DNA of 64,000 nucleotides, taken from Gemmatimonadota bacterium. GTDB lineage: Bacteria > Gemmatimonadota > Gemmatimonadetes > Longimicrobiales > Gaopeijiaceae. Below are positions 42,189 to 50,448 of the stretch, piece after piece; position 1 is the stretch's first letter, and each line of letters opens with the position of its first letter. A model generated the notes under the pieces. That model had not been told where the DNA came from and did no database searches. It worked only from the letters and a program-made list of their open reading frames with translations. The stretch lies in assembly GCA_009692205.1 (NCBI GenBank), contig SHZR01000002.1:1-64000 (forward strand). Reading direction: 5' to 3'. Made by a program: the position numbers and the translations under genes.

Positions 42189-43030
42189 TCGGTGTGCGCG
42201 GCGGCGCCCGCACCGTGACGGTGACGCGGCGGCGCGGCGGAGACTCGACCCGCGCGAAGGACTCGCTCGCGGTGGAGGAGCCGCTCGAGATCCGGTTGGC
42301 CTGGAAGGACGCCGATGGCCGAGCCCGGATGGAGCCGCTCGCGGTGACGATGCGAACCCCCGGGGACGACTTCGAGTTGGTGGCCGGTTTCCTGCACGGC
42401 GAGGGCGTGGTGACCGATACCGCACAGCTCGCTGAGATGACATACTGCCGGGGTGGCGAGGCGCAGGAGTACAACATCGTCGAGGCTCGGCTGTCCTCGG
42501 GCGTCGCTCCCGACATGGAGCGGCTGCGGCGGAATTTCTACACGACGTCCAGTTGCGGCGTGTGCGGGAAGGCTTCCCTCGACGCGGTCGCGGCGCGCGG
42601 GTGCCGAGTGCTTCCTCCCGGCCCACGCGTCGACTCCGCCCTTCTGCCCGAGCTCCCCGAGCGGCTGCGTGAAGCCCAGGCCGTGTTCGCGAAGACAGGG
42701 GGTTTGCATGGCGCCGGTCTCTTCACCCCGGACGGCGACGCGGTCGGGGTCCGAGAGGACGTCGGGCGCCACAACGCCGTAGACAAGGTGCTCGGCCGCG
42801 CCTTCTTGGACCGTGCGCTCCCGGCCACCGAACGCATCTTGGTCGTGAGCGGCCGGGCCTCCTTCGAACTGGTGCAGAAGGCCGTGACGGCCGGGGTGCC
42901 CATGCTCGTGGCCGTCGGTGCTCCATCGACCCTGGCCGTGGACCTGGCGTCGCGCTTCCAGCAGACGCTCGTCGGCTTCGCCCGCAACGGCGGGTTCAAC
43001 GTGTACTGCGGCGAGGAGCGTGTAGCCTGA
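42185..43030 (+). CDS. fdhD: Formate dehydrogenase accessory sulfurtransferase
   Basis: 281 residues if started at the TTG overlapping the previous stop; GTG at 42194 or 42215 are alternatives, since the family core starts near V-E-E-P-L-E-I. It carries the sulfur-handling C-G-V-C-G motif, plus G-G-L-H-G-A-G and R-E-D-V-G-R-H-N-A-V-D-K, all FdhD signatures. It passes sulfur from a cysteine desulfurase to the molybdenum cofactor of formate dehydrogenases. No formate dehydrogenase gene is in the window. It is translationally coupled to mobA. Confidence 0.9.
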   Translation: MIGVRGGARTVTVTRRRGGDSTRAKDSLAVEEPLEIRLAWKDADGRARMEPLAVTMRTPGDDFELVAGFLHGEGVVTDTAQLAEMTYCRGGEAQEYNIVEARLSSGVAPDMERLRRNFYTTSSCGVCGKASLDAVAARGCRVLPPGPRVDSALLPELPERLREAQAVFAKTGGLHGAGLFTPDGDAVGVREDVGRHNAVDKVLGRAFLDRALPATERILVVSGRASFELVQKAVTAGVPMLVAVGAPSTLAVDLASRFQQTLVGFARNGGFNVYCGEERVA

Positions 43031-43617
43031 AGGAAATCGATCTCCTCGGCGCCGTGCTCGCCGGCGGGGAGAGCCGCCGCTACGGGTCGGACAAGGCGGG
43101 GGAGCATCTCGCGGGGAAACCGCTCGCGGTGCGCGCGGCTGAGACGTTGGCTCGCGTGTTCAAGCAGGTGGTCATCGTGTCGTCGCGCGAGCCCACGACC
43201 ACCGAGTGGTTGCACGTGCCGGACGCCCGGGAGGGCTGCGGACCCCTCGCGGGGATTGAGGCGGCGCTGCTGCGCGCGCGCGAGTTGCGCCGGGACGGGG
43301 TGTTCGTCCTCGCGTGCGACTTGCCTCTGGTCGACGACGCCACCGTGCGCGCCGTGGTCGGGTCGCTCAAGAGCCGCCTGACCGCCGCGCCCGTCCGCGA
43401 GGGAGCCCCGGGGATGGAGCCGCTCTGCGCGGCCTATCGACTGGAGTGCCTCCCGTTCGTGAGCCGCGCGCTCGACCGCGGGGAGCTGGCGGCCCATGCG
43501 CTCTTCGAGTCGGTCGGCGGCGTCACGATCCGTCTTCCCATGGGCCTATTCCTGAACGTGAACACGCCCGAGGACCACGAGCGGGCCGCCGCGGTACTAA
43601 AGGATGGAGCCGGCTGA
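43027..43617 (+). CDS. mobA: Molybdenum cofactor guanylyltransferase
   Basis: Nucleotide-binding signature L-A-G-G-E-S-R-R-Y-G-S-D-K, then C-G-P-L-A-G-I, A-C-D-L-P-L-V and N-V-N-T-P-E-D, all MobA. The first standard start codon (GTG 43054) falls inside the nucleotide-binding strand, too late for a folded protein. A CTG at 43027 overlaps the fdhD stop, has GAGGAG 8 bases upstream and gives L-K-E-I-D-L-L-G-A-V-L-A-G-G; I take it as the likely start (196 residues). It converts Mo-molybdopterin to the guanine dinucleotide form used by FdhD clients. Confidence 0.82.
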   Translation: MKEIDLLGAVLAGGESRRYGSDKAGEHLAGKPLAVRAAETLARVFKQVVIVSSREPTTTEWLHVPDAREGCGPLAGIEAALLRARELRRDGVFVLACDLPLVDDATVRAVVGSLKSRLTAAPVREGAPGMEPLCAAYRLECLPFVSRALDRGELAAHALFESVGGVTIRLPMGLFLNVNTPEDHERAAAVLKDGAG

Positions 43618-43714
43618 GCGCGGGCGGGTTGCCCAATCGCGGAGGTCCGGCACATGTTTGTCACCGTCTTCACTACTCCCGCCTCACTTCTCCTCACTCC
43701 GTGACTGCCGACCG

Positions 43715-44227
43715 ATGAGCGCAATCTCGAGAACCCTCAGTGTCTTCGCCGTGCTGGGCTTGGCCGCCTGCGCATCCTCCGGTAGCCCCGAGGCCGCACC
43801 GGCCCCGGCACCCGCAGCGGCCCCGGCTCCGGCCCGGCCAGCCGCGGCACCCGCACCTGCCCCCGCACCGGCCGCGGCCGCGCCCGCTGCTGCGGCCGCT
43901 GGCGGCGCCCTCCAGGGCATCTACTCGGTGGCCCAGGCCAATCGCGGGCGGGACCAGTTCCGCTCGATGTGCGCCGAGTGCCATACGTCGGGCGAGTTCG
44001 GCGATCCGGCGTTCAAGGCCAAGTGGGCTAGGCGGTCCGTGGGTGACCTCTTCTCGTTCATCCATACCAACATGCCCGACAGCGCCCCTGGCATCCTCAC
44101 GGAGCAGCAGGCTGTCGACCTCGTGGCGTATATCCTGCAGCTGAACGGCGTCACGCCCGGGAGCGCCCAGCTCCCGCCGGATGCTGCCCGCCTCGGCGCG
44201 ATCAGCCTCGCGTCGCTGCGCAGCTAG
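43715..44227 (+). CDS. Cytochrome c lipoprotein with Ala-Pro tether
   Basis: 170 residues from the ATG at 43715. Lipobox L-A-A-C (Cys18) follows a hydrophobic helix, then an Ala/Pro-rich linker (about 25-65) lifts the domain off the membrane. One heme site, C-A-E-C-H, has a distal Met in N-M-P. A class I cytochrome of this type is a good electron acceptor for periplasmic dehydrogenases; which one is unknown. It ends with a short Ser/Leu tail. Confidence 0.85.
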   Translation: MSAISRTLSVFAVLGLAACASSGSPEAAPAPAPAAAPAPARPAAAPAPAPAPAAAAPAAAAAGGALQGIYSVAQANRGRDQFRSMCAECHTSGEFGDPAFKAKWARRSVGDLFSFIHTNMPDSAPGILTEQQAVDLVAYILQLNGVTPGSAQLPPDAARLGAISLASLRS

Positions 44228-44308
44228 TCGGCGGGCGTTCGCCCCTCGAGGCCGGGGCCGGTGTCGTCTGGGATCCCGGTGGCGCCCGACCGGTAGCGGA
44301 CCCTTCGC

Positions 44309-46036
44309 ATGAGCGCACCAGAGCGTCAGTCGCCGCGTGGTCTTTGGGCCGTTTGGTTCGTCATTGCGGCCCTAGTCGCGCTCGCGGCGGTACCCGCCTA
44401 TCTGGGCGGCCGCGTCGGGGATATGCAGGCGCGCATCACCGACGTGCTGGAGGTAGCGAGTAGCCTGAGCTCGCGCATGGAGCTGCTGAAGACTCAGCAG
44501 ATGACGCGCTTCGAGATGTTCGCCCTCACCGGCGACCGGGCCTACCAGGGCGAGTACGTCGAAGTGATCGCGGAGGAGGACTCGCTGTTCGCCCACCTGG
44601 CCGTTCTCGCCCGAGATCTCGACTTCGATGTGCGCGAGCAGCTCGCGCGGCTCCGCGCCGAGTCGACGCCTTGGCACTTCGAGAACACGCGCCTCTTCGA
44701 GGCGGACTCGGTCGGCGAGGAGCTGCAGACGATCCGTCGGCGTCACGGCGTTCTCCAGCAAGCGACGCGTGAGTTGGATCGCGCGATCCAGAGCGAGGTC
44801 GCCGAGGGGCGACGCGAGATGGAGCGGGCGCAGTCTCTGCAAGTGCGGCTCACGTTCGGACTCGTGCTCCTCGCCCTGGGGGCCACGATCGTGGTGGCGC
44901 GCGTGGGCTTTCGGCTCCGAGATCTCAGCGACGAGGCGGAGAGTGGGCGCAGCGACGCCGTGCTCGCGCGGCGCGAGGTGGACGCGGTTCTGGCGGCCAC
45001 GGAAGACGGGGTCTTGGGCATCGACCTGATAGGGCGGTGCACCTCGCTCAACCGAGCGGGCGTCGAACTGCTGGCATGCCCCGAGCGCGAGATCATGGGG
45101 CGCAACGTCCACGACATGTTCTTCCACACGTCCGCTGACGGCTCGGCGTGTCCGCGTGAGGCATCACCCGTCCTCGGCGCGCTCGCGGAAGGCCGCGCGG
45201 TGGACGCGTCGGAGGGGGCGATCTTGTGGAAGAAGCCGGGGCTCTCGTTTCCTGCGCGCTGGTCGCTGAGGCCCCTAGTCGACGGGTCCGAGCTTCGCGG
45301 CGCGGTGTTGACGTTTACAGACATGACCGCGATCCGCGAGCACGAGGACGCGCTGCGGCGGGCGATCGGGCAGCGGGAGGACGTCGTATCCATCGTCTCG
45401 CACGACCTGAGGAACCCGCTGGGCGTCGTGCTCGCGGCCTCCGATCTCCTGCTCGACCTTCCCCTCGACGAGGACGAGCGCCGCCAACAAGCGGAGATCA
45501 TTCAGCGTTCGGGCAAGCGCATGCAGAACCTCATCGAGGACCTGCTGGACGTCGCCCGCATCGAGGCCGGGGCCTTCGTCGTCCGCCCGTCGCTCGAGGA
45601 CATCGGCCCGATCGTGGAAGAGGCCGGGGTGCTCTTCGCGGATCAGGCCGAGCATCGGGGCATCGAGCTGCGCGTGGAAGCTCTAGCGGTATATCTCCGA
45701 GCGCGCGTGGACCGAGACCGCCTGCTGCAAGCGCTCGCCAACCTCCTCGACAACGCGCTGCGGGCCACGCCTGAAGGCGGGAGCGTTGTCGTCGGGGTCC
45801 ACGAAGACGAGGACGCCGTCAGCCTGACCGTGTCCGACACGGGCCCCGGCATCGAGGCGTCACTGCTCGAGCATCTGTTCGAGCGATTCTCCCGGGCCAA
45901 GTCGGAGCGGGGAGGCGGGGCGGGGCTCGGCCTGGCCATCGTGAAGGGCGTGGCCGACGCCCATGGCGGTCAGGTTGTGGTCAGGACTGAGCTCGGTGTA
46001 GGGACCACCTTCGAGATCCGCCTTCCTCGCGGCTGA
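44309..46036 (+). CDS. Membrane sensor histidine kinase with PAS domain
   Basis: 575 residues. Membrane helices at about 12-32 and 180-198 enclose a helical periplasmic sensor of CHASE3 type. A PAS domain (about 222-345) follows, then HisKA with phospho-acceptor His365 in S-I-V-S-H-D-L-R-N-P, and the ATPase with N-L-L-D-N-A (N box), D-T-G-P-G-I (G1) and G-A-G-L-G-L-A-I-V (G2). No response regulator is adjacent; the receiver-only protein at 16036 and the HD-GYP regulator at 41105 are possible partners. It abuts glpD, which converges on it with no gap. Confidence 0.92.
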   Translation: MSAPERQSPRGLWAVWFVIAALVALAAVPAYLGGRVGDMQARITDVLEVASSLSSRMELLKTQQMTRFEMFALTGDRAYQGEYVEVIAEEDSLFAHLAVLARDLDFDVREQLARLRAESTPWHFENTRLFEADSVGEELQTIRRRHGVLQQATRELDRAIQSEVAEGRREMERAQSLQVRLTFGLVLLALGATIVVARVGFRLRDLSDEAESGRSDAVLARREVDAVLAATEDGVLGIDLIGRCTSLNRAGVELLACPEREIMGRNVHDMFFHTSADGSACPREASPVLGALAEGRAVDASEGAILWKKPGLSFPARWSLRPLVDGSELRGAVLTFTDMTAIREHEDALRRAIGQREDVVSIVSHDLRNPLGVVLAASDLLLDLPLDEDERRQQAEIIQRSGKRMQNLIEDLLDVARIEAGAFVVRPSLEDIGPIVEEAGVLFADQAEHRGIELRVEALAVYLRARVDRDRLLQALANLLDNALRATPEGGSVVVGVHEDEDAVSLTVSDTGPGIEASLLEHLFERFSRAKSERGGGAGLGLAIVKGVADAHGGQVVVRTELGVGTTFEIRLPRG

Positions 46037-47692
46037 TCACTGCGCGGGGACGCCGTGCTCCGCCGCGAGGCGCTGATAGGATGCGAGCTCCTCGGCCCTG
46101 CGCGCGGCGTCCCATCCCAGGAGGCCGCCCATGATGGCCGCGGCCTCGACGGCACCCGCCAGGCCGAAGTTGGGCGAGAAGAGCAGCAGCGCCGAGCGGC
46201 GGTCCATGAAGTCGGCGAGCGTGCACGCCATCTCGGTCTCGACGGCCAGCTTGACCTCCCCGCGCACCGCGGGCACACCGGGGCCGAGCGGCGCGAGCCA
46301 TGCCGCGTCCTGGGAGCCCAGCTCGAGCAGGCCGTCGAGCTGGCGCCCGTAGAGCCAGCACAGACGCTCGATTGTCGGCTGGGGCACGCCCGCGGCGCGC
46401 AACCTGCGGGCGCGGTCCTCGCTGAACGCCACCACGTCGCCCGCGGGAGCGCCGGGCAGCAGGACGTCGGCGGTCCGGTCCGTGTCGTTCGGAGGAGCGC
46501 CGAGGTCGTCGCGGAGCGCGTCGATCACCCGGCCCGCCATCCTGCGGTACGTCGTCAGTTTGCCGCCCGCGATGGTGACGAGTCCGGGAGGGGTCGTCCA
46601 CACCTCGTCCTCACGAGACGTGTCCCGCGTGGACTTGCCCTCCTCGGCGATCAACGGCCGGATGCCCGCCCAGGTGGCGAGGACGTCGTCGATCCCGAGG
46701 CCCGCGTCGGGGAAGGAGTCCTGGGTCATCGCGAGCACGTCGAGCACCTCGGCGCGCGTGGCGCGCGGCGTGTCGAGCGAGCCGCTGTACTCGTCGTCGG
46801 TCGTGCCGACGTAGACGTAGTTGAGGCGCCGCATGGCGAGGCCGCGGCGCCCGGCTGCTGTCTTCAGGAACGTGGCGCCGCGCAGCGGGAGCCGCTCGGC
46901 GGGCAGCAGGATGTGAATGCCCTTGCTCGGCCGGATCTGCTTGGGCGCCGGTAGGCCGGACTCTTCGAGGATGCTCTGCGCCCAGGGTCCGCCCGCGTTC
47001 ACGACGGCTCTCGCCTGCACTTCGTAGACGCTTCCATCGAGGGTGTCGCGAACGCGAGCGCCCTGGATGCGTCCCGAGCCGTCGCGGAAGAGTGCCTCCG
47101 CCCGCGCGCGGTTCGCCACGAGCGCGCCGTGCTCCGCGGCGGACACGACGTTCTCGAGCGTGAGGCGCGCGTCGTCGGTGATGTACTCGGGGTAGAGCAC
47201 CGCGCCGCGGAGCGGGTCGCGCAGCCCAGGCAGCTGCTCGCGCACCTGCTTGGGCTCGAGCGTCGAGTGCTTCTCCCCGCCTTCCGCAGTGGCGAGCCAG
47301 TCGAATACCGCCAGCCCCGCGCGGATCTTCATGAGCGAGTCGGGCTCGAACACCGGGTAGAGGAAGTCGAGGCGGTGGACGAGGTGCGGCGCGATGGACT
47401 GCACGACGCGTCGCTCGCGCGCGGACTCGCGCACGAGCAGGAAGTGCCCGTACTCGAGGTATCGCACGCCGCCGTGCACGATCTTTGAGGAACGGCTCGA
47501 CGTCCCGAAGCCGAAGTCCTCCTTCTCGACGAGCGCCACCCTCCACCCCCGGAGTGCGGCGTCGCGCGCGATCCCCGCGCCGGTGATGCCGCCGCCGATG
47601 ACGAGAACGTCGAGCTCGCTCGTGGCCATGTCCTGGAGCGCCCGGAGGCGTCCAGCTGGGGAGAACGCGTGCGGGGCGGCTGATGCGCTCAC
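46037..47692 (-). CDS. glpD: Glycerol-3-phosphate dehydrogenase (FAD)
   Basis: 551 residues from a GTG that overlaps the upstream stop (GTGA). FAD dinucleotide motif V-I-G-G-G-I-T-G-A-G-I-A, then S-S-R-S-S-K-I-V-H-G-G-V-R-Y-L and G-G-K-L-T-T-Y-R, all GlpD signatures. It oxidises glycerol 3-phosphate to dihydroxyacetone phosphate and feeds quinones. It is translationally coupled to a glycerophosphodiesterase, so the pair turns lipid-derived glycerophosphodiesters into central metabolites. Confidence 0.93.
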   Translation of the reverse strand: MSASAAPHAFSPAGRLRALQDMATSELDVLVIGGGITGAGIARDAALRGWRVALVEKEDFGFGTSSRSSKIVHGGVRYLEYGHFLLVRESARERRVVQSIAPHLVHRLDFLYPVFEPDSLMKIRAGLAVFDWLATAEGGEKHSTLEPKQVREQLPGLRDPLRGAVLYPEYITDDARLTLENVVSAAEHGALVANRARAEALFRDGSGRIQGARVRDTLDGSVYEVQARAVVNAGGPWAQSILEESGLPAPKQIRPSKGIHILLPAERLPLRGATFLKTAAGRRGLAMRRLNYVYVGTTDDEYSGSLDTPRATRAEVLDVLAMTQDSFPDAGLGIDDVLATWAGIRPLIAEEGKSTRDTSREDEVWTTPPGLVTIAGGKLTTYRRMAGRVIDALRDDLGAPPNDTDRTADVLLPGAPAGDVVAFSEDRARRLRAAGVPQPTIERLCWLYGRQLDGLLELGSQDAAWLAPLGPGVPAVRGEVKLAVETEMACTLADFMDRRSALLLFSPNFGLAGAVEAAAIMGGLLGWDAARRAEELASYQRLAAEHGVPAQ

Positions 47693-48471
47693 AGGGTCGC
47701 TTTCCAGGCGGTCAGTTCCGCCACTCGGTTGGTGGTGATGCGGGGTACGCCGAGGTCGAGGAGGCGAGCGGCGTCGGCGGGATCGTCCACCGTCCACACC
47801 GCGAGCTCGACGCCACGCCGACCGGCCTCCTCCGCGAGCGAGGGATCGTCCAGCAGCAAAGTCGCCTTGAAGTCGACGAGCGCGTGGGCGTCACCCGCCG
47901 CACGCGCGATCGCGTCTCGAGCGCGGGAGGCCTTCTCCACGATATAACCCACGCCGAGGTCGGCCCGGAGCGCGCGCATCCGCTCGAGCGCGCTCCAGTC
48001 CATCGAGATGAACACCGCGCGCTCCGAGAGCCCCTGCTCGACGACGAGGTCCACCATGCGGCTCAGGTCGTCGGGGCTGCGGTATCCCTTCACCTCGGGA
48101 TACAGACGGCTGACGCGCCCGCGGAGCAGGGTGAGCGCCTCCTCGAATGTGGGGATCGGCTCACCAGCGAACGCGGGGGCGAACCACGAGCCGGCGTCGA
48201 GGTCGCGGAGCTCCGCGAGCGTCCTGTCGCGTAACGCGCCCTCGCCATCGGTCGTCCGGCCGAGCGTCTCGTCATGGAAGAGCACCGGCGTTCCGTCGGC
48301 GGTCACGTGCAGGTCGAATTCGACGGCATCCCCTCCGGCGGCGATCCCCGCCTCGATCGCCGCGAGCGTGTTCTCGGGTGCGCGTGCGCTGTAGCCGCGG
48401 TGCGCGATGATCTCGGCCGCGCCCGCGAATCCGAACCGGCGCGCCGACACGTCCGGAGCCCGCGGGCTCAA
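47689..48471 (-). CDS. ugpQ: Glycerophosphodiester phosphodiesterase, cytoplasmic
   Basis: 260 residues, no signal peptide. Catalytic motif A-H-R-G-Y-S-x-x-A-P-E-N-T, metal site E-F-D-L-H-V-T-A-D-G and H-D-E-T-L-G-R-T-T are standard for the GDPD family. It releases glycerol 3-phosphate for GlpD, encoded immediately downstream with overlapping stop and start. The start overlaps the small membrane protein gene (ATGA). Confidence 0.92.
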   Translation of the reverse strand: MSPRAPDVSARRFGFAGAAEIIAHRGYSARAPENTLAAIEAGIAAGGDAVEFDLHVTADGTPVLFHDETLGRTTDGEGALRDRTLAELRDLDAGSWFAPAFAGEPIPTFEEALTLLRGRVSRLYPEVKGYRSPDDLSRMVDLVVEQGLSERAVFISMDWSALERMRALRADLGVGYIVEKASRARDAIARAAGDAHALVDFKATLLLDDPSLAEEAGRRGVELAVWTVDDPADAARLLDLGVPRITTNRVAELTAWKATL

Positions 48472-48770
48472 CGGCGCGCGGCGGGATCTGCGGTGGAGGG
48501 GGCCGCGAGCTGCCGATCGAAGTCCTGCGTGTCGGCGATCTGCTTGAGGGAGGCTTGCAGCGTCTCGATCTGCTGTTCCTGCAGTTCCACGCGCCGCTCC
48601 AGAATCCGCACGGTCTCATCCACCGAGCGGCTCTCGAAGACGCGCGCGAGCGCCTCGACGACCGGCTTGAGCGCGAAGCGCGCAGTGAGCCCGATCACCG
48701 GAACCAGCACAACCGAGATGCCGAGGATCACGGCGGCGAGTGCGACGATGTCGACGGGAAGGACTTCCAT
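48468..48770 (-). CDS. Small membrane protein with coiled-coil tail
   Basis: 100 residues: one membrane helix (about 8-28) followed by a heptad-patterned helix (about 50-82, V-R-I-L-E-R-R-V-E-L-Q-E-Q-Q-I) and a short disordered end. I recognise no family. Its stop overlaps the start of ugpQ, which makes it the first gene of a three-gene unit with ugpQ and glpD. Confidence 0.7.
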   Translation of the reverse strand: MEVLPVDIVALAAVILGISVVLVPVIGLTARFALKPVVEALARVFESRSVDETVRILERRVELQEQQIETLQASLKQIADTQDFDRQLAAPSTADPAARR

Positions 48771-48810
48771 GGGAGAGTCTCGGGCTGGGTGCGGGTGGGA
48801 AGGGGACGGC

Positions 48811-49401
48811 TCAGCGATGTGCCAGCGGGATCGTGAGTGCCGTTCGCTCCCACGTATAGATGAGGGAGCCCTCGCCGGGACCCTTGGCCTCGAAGCGGAA
48901 GGTCAGGCGGTCCACGTACTCCGAAAGAGACGACGGGATGAGGGCGAAGCTCCCGAGGTCGGCGGCGCGCACGTCGGCGTCGATCGGGAGTCCCCAACGG
49001 CTGGGATTGGCGTTGACGACCACCGTCCAGGTACCCGCCTCGGGTATGACGTACAGGCTATACGATCCCGGCTCCAGGCTCACCGACCCTAGGGTGGCCG
49101 AGAAATCCACGTGCAGGGTTGTCGGCTCGTTCGCGCCCAGCTGCCACGGTGCTCCAAAAGGGAACTCGCCGCCCACCTTGGGCGCACCGCCGGCCGCTGG
49201 CCGGCCGCAGCAGAGCTTCGCCTCCCCGTCCCCGAGGCGGAACATGACCGAATCCGGCGGGCTCGGTCGCCCGCGGAGCGCGTCGGGCGCCCCCCTGAAC
49301 TGGCACGCGGGCACTTGCGCGACGACCGCGAGGGGGGCGAGAACCAGCCATGCCATCACGCCCACGACGTGTCGCGTCATTCCACGAATTCGGCGGGGCA
49401 T
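48811..49401 (-). CDS. DUF2911 exported protein
   Basis: 196 residues from the ATG at 49399-49401; an in-frame ATG at 49380 is possible. Hydrophobic signal ending V-V-A-Q. The DUF2911 pattern is clear: a Gly/Pro-rich strand (F-P-F-G-A-P-W), A-N-E-P-T-T-L, L-E-P-G-S-Y-S-L-Y-V-I-P, W-T-V-V-V-N and a late R-F-E-A-K strand. The function of the family is unknown. Two adjacent Cys (L-C-C-G-R) are unusual for it. The start follows the preceding gene's stop by two bases. Confidence 0.8.
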   Translation of the reverse strand: MPRRIRGMTRHVVGVMAWLVLAPLAVVAQVPACQFRGAPDALRGRPSPPDSVMFRLGDGEAKLCCGRPAAGGAPKVGGEFPFGAPWQLGANEPTTLHVDFSATLGSVSLEPGSYSLYVIPEAGTWTVVVNANPSRWGLPIDADVRAADLGSFALIPSSLSEYVDRLTFRFEAKGPGEGSLIYTWERTALTIPLAHR

Positions 49402-49403
49402 TC

Positions 49404-50063
49404 CTAGTTCTCTCCCAACGTTCCTCCGAGGCGGAGCCGCGCGGTGCGCGTGAGCGCCGTGCTCGCTTCGAAAAATCCTACACTGTTCGCGGCCGCCTGG
49501 TACGCCTCGCGCGCGCTCTCCCATCTCCAGGACTCTTCTGCCGCGAGCCCCGCCGCGAAGTCCTCCAAGGCGCGCTGGGATACCCCGGACGGGACGAAAG
49601 TGGAAGGGGCGGCCCCCGAGATCGGGTCGCTCCACACGGGAAGGCGACCGAGCTCGCCGAGGCTCGCGAGGAGCGCGGCCACGGCCTGACGGGCCACCCC
49701 CACCGGGTCGGCGTCGCTCGGCAGGAGCACGCGCCGTGTCGCTACCACGTCACCCCGCGTGGCGTCCGAGAGGCGCACCTCGAGCGAAGCCTGGCCGGCG
49801 GCCAGCGGCACCCAAACGATGGAGGCCACGACCTCCGCGCCCGCCGATACTCCGGCCGCGGGGGCTCCCGCAGGGCGGCGGGAACCCATTCGCTCGGCTT
49901 CGACGGCGGCCGCGAAGCGCCGCCGCTCCACGAAGCGCACGTCCGGCCGCCGTAGGAGTCCCGCGACCACGAGCTCCGACAGCGCGAGCGACGTGGGCAC
50001 GGGTGCCGCGAACGACCATCCCGGATCGCCGAGCAGTTCGACCCCCGTGAGAGAAAGCCTCAC
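49404..50063 (-). CDS. Hypothetical protein, probably 5'-incomplete lipoprotein
   Basis: 219 residues from a GTG. The N-terminal alpha/beta part resembles proteins that assemble a TolB/CsgG-like domain (L-A-L-S-E-L-V-V-A, D-V-R-F-V-E-R-R-R-F), ending in a helical hairpin like a TPR. The frame stays open 58 codons upstream and contains L-A-A-G-C, a lipobox, with the Cys at 50157-50159, but no usable start or hydrophobic run precedes it before the stop at 50238-50240. Either the true N-terminus is lost to a small indel or the GTG is used. It is cotranscribed with the DUF2911 gene. Confidence 0.5.
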   Translation of the reverse strand: MRLSLTGVELLGDPGWSFAAPVPTSLALSELVVAGLLRRPDVRFVERRRFAAAVEAERMGSRRPAGAPAAGVSAGAEVVASIVWVPLAAGQASLEVRLSDATRGDVVATRRVLLPSDADPVGVARQAVAALLASLGELGRLPVWSDPISGAAPSTFVPSGVSQRALEDFAAGLAAEESWRWESAREAYQAAANSVGFFEASTALTRTARLRLGGTLGEN

Positions 50064-50448
50064 CGCTCCGGGTAAGGGCGCGGGCCGCGGCGCTGCCAGA
50101 GCGCGCCACTCGGGTTCCGTCGCGGGAGGCGAGTCGACGACCGGGCCACGGGTGGCGCAGCCCGCCGCCAGCCCGGCGGCGGGAGACGGGCAGTCTCGAA
50201 GGGGTTCGGGGCATTCGTCAGGTCGTCGATCCCGTGGTCAAACCGCTCGGGTGGAAGGTAGTGCCGCGCGGCCGCGTCAGGGCGGGGTCGAGCAAGGTTG
50301 ACCCCCGTGGGGCCGAGCCCGTAGCTTGTCGCGCTTTCCAAACCGGGGAGCCGCGCCTGCCGGACCTCCGGTGATCTGCCGGGTTATTTCATGTAGGTGC
50401 GACTTGGGCCGACAGCACATCAGGGATCGCCCCCTCAGGAGACTTGCC
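50064..50448. other. Divergent intergenic region
   Basis: It lies between the minus-strand hypothetical gene and the TPR gene. It contains the in-frame lipobox remnant described for the former (50157-50171) and the ribosome site CAGGAGA (about 50436-50442) of the latter. I see no clear promoter pair or repeat. Confidence 0.5.
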
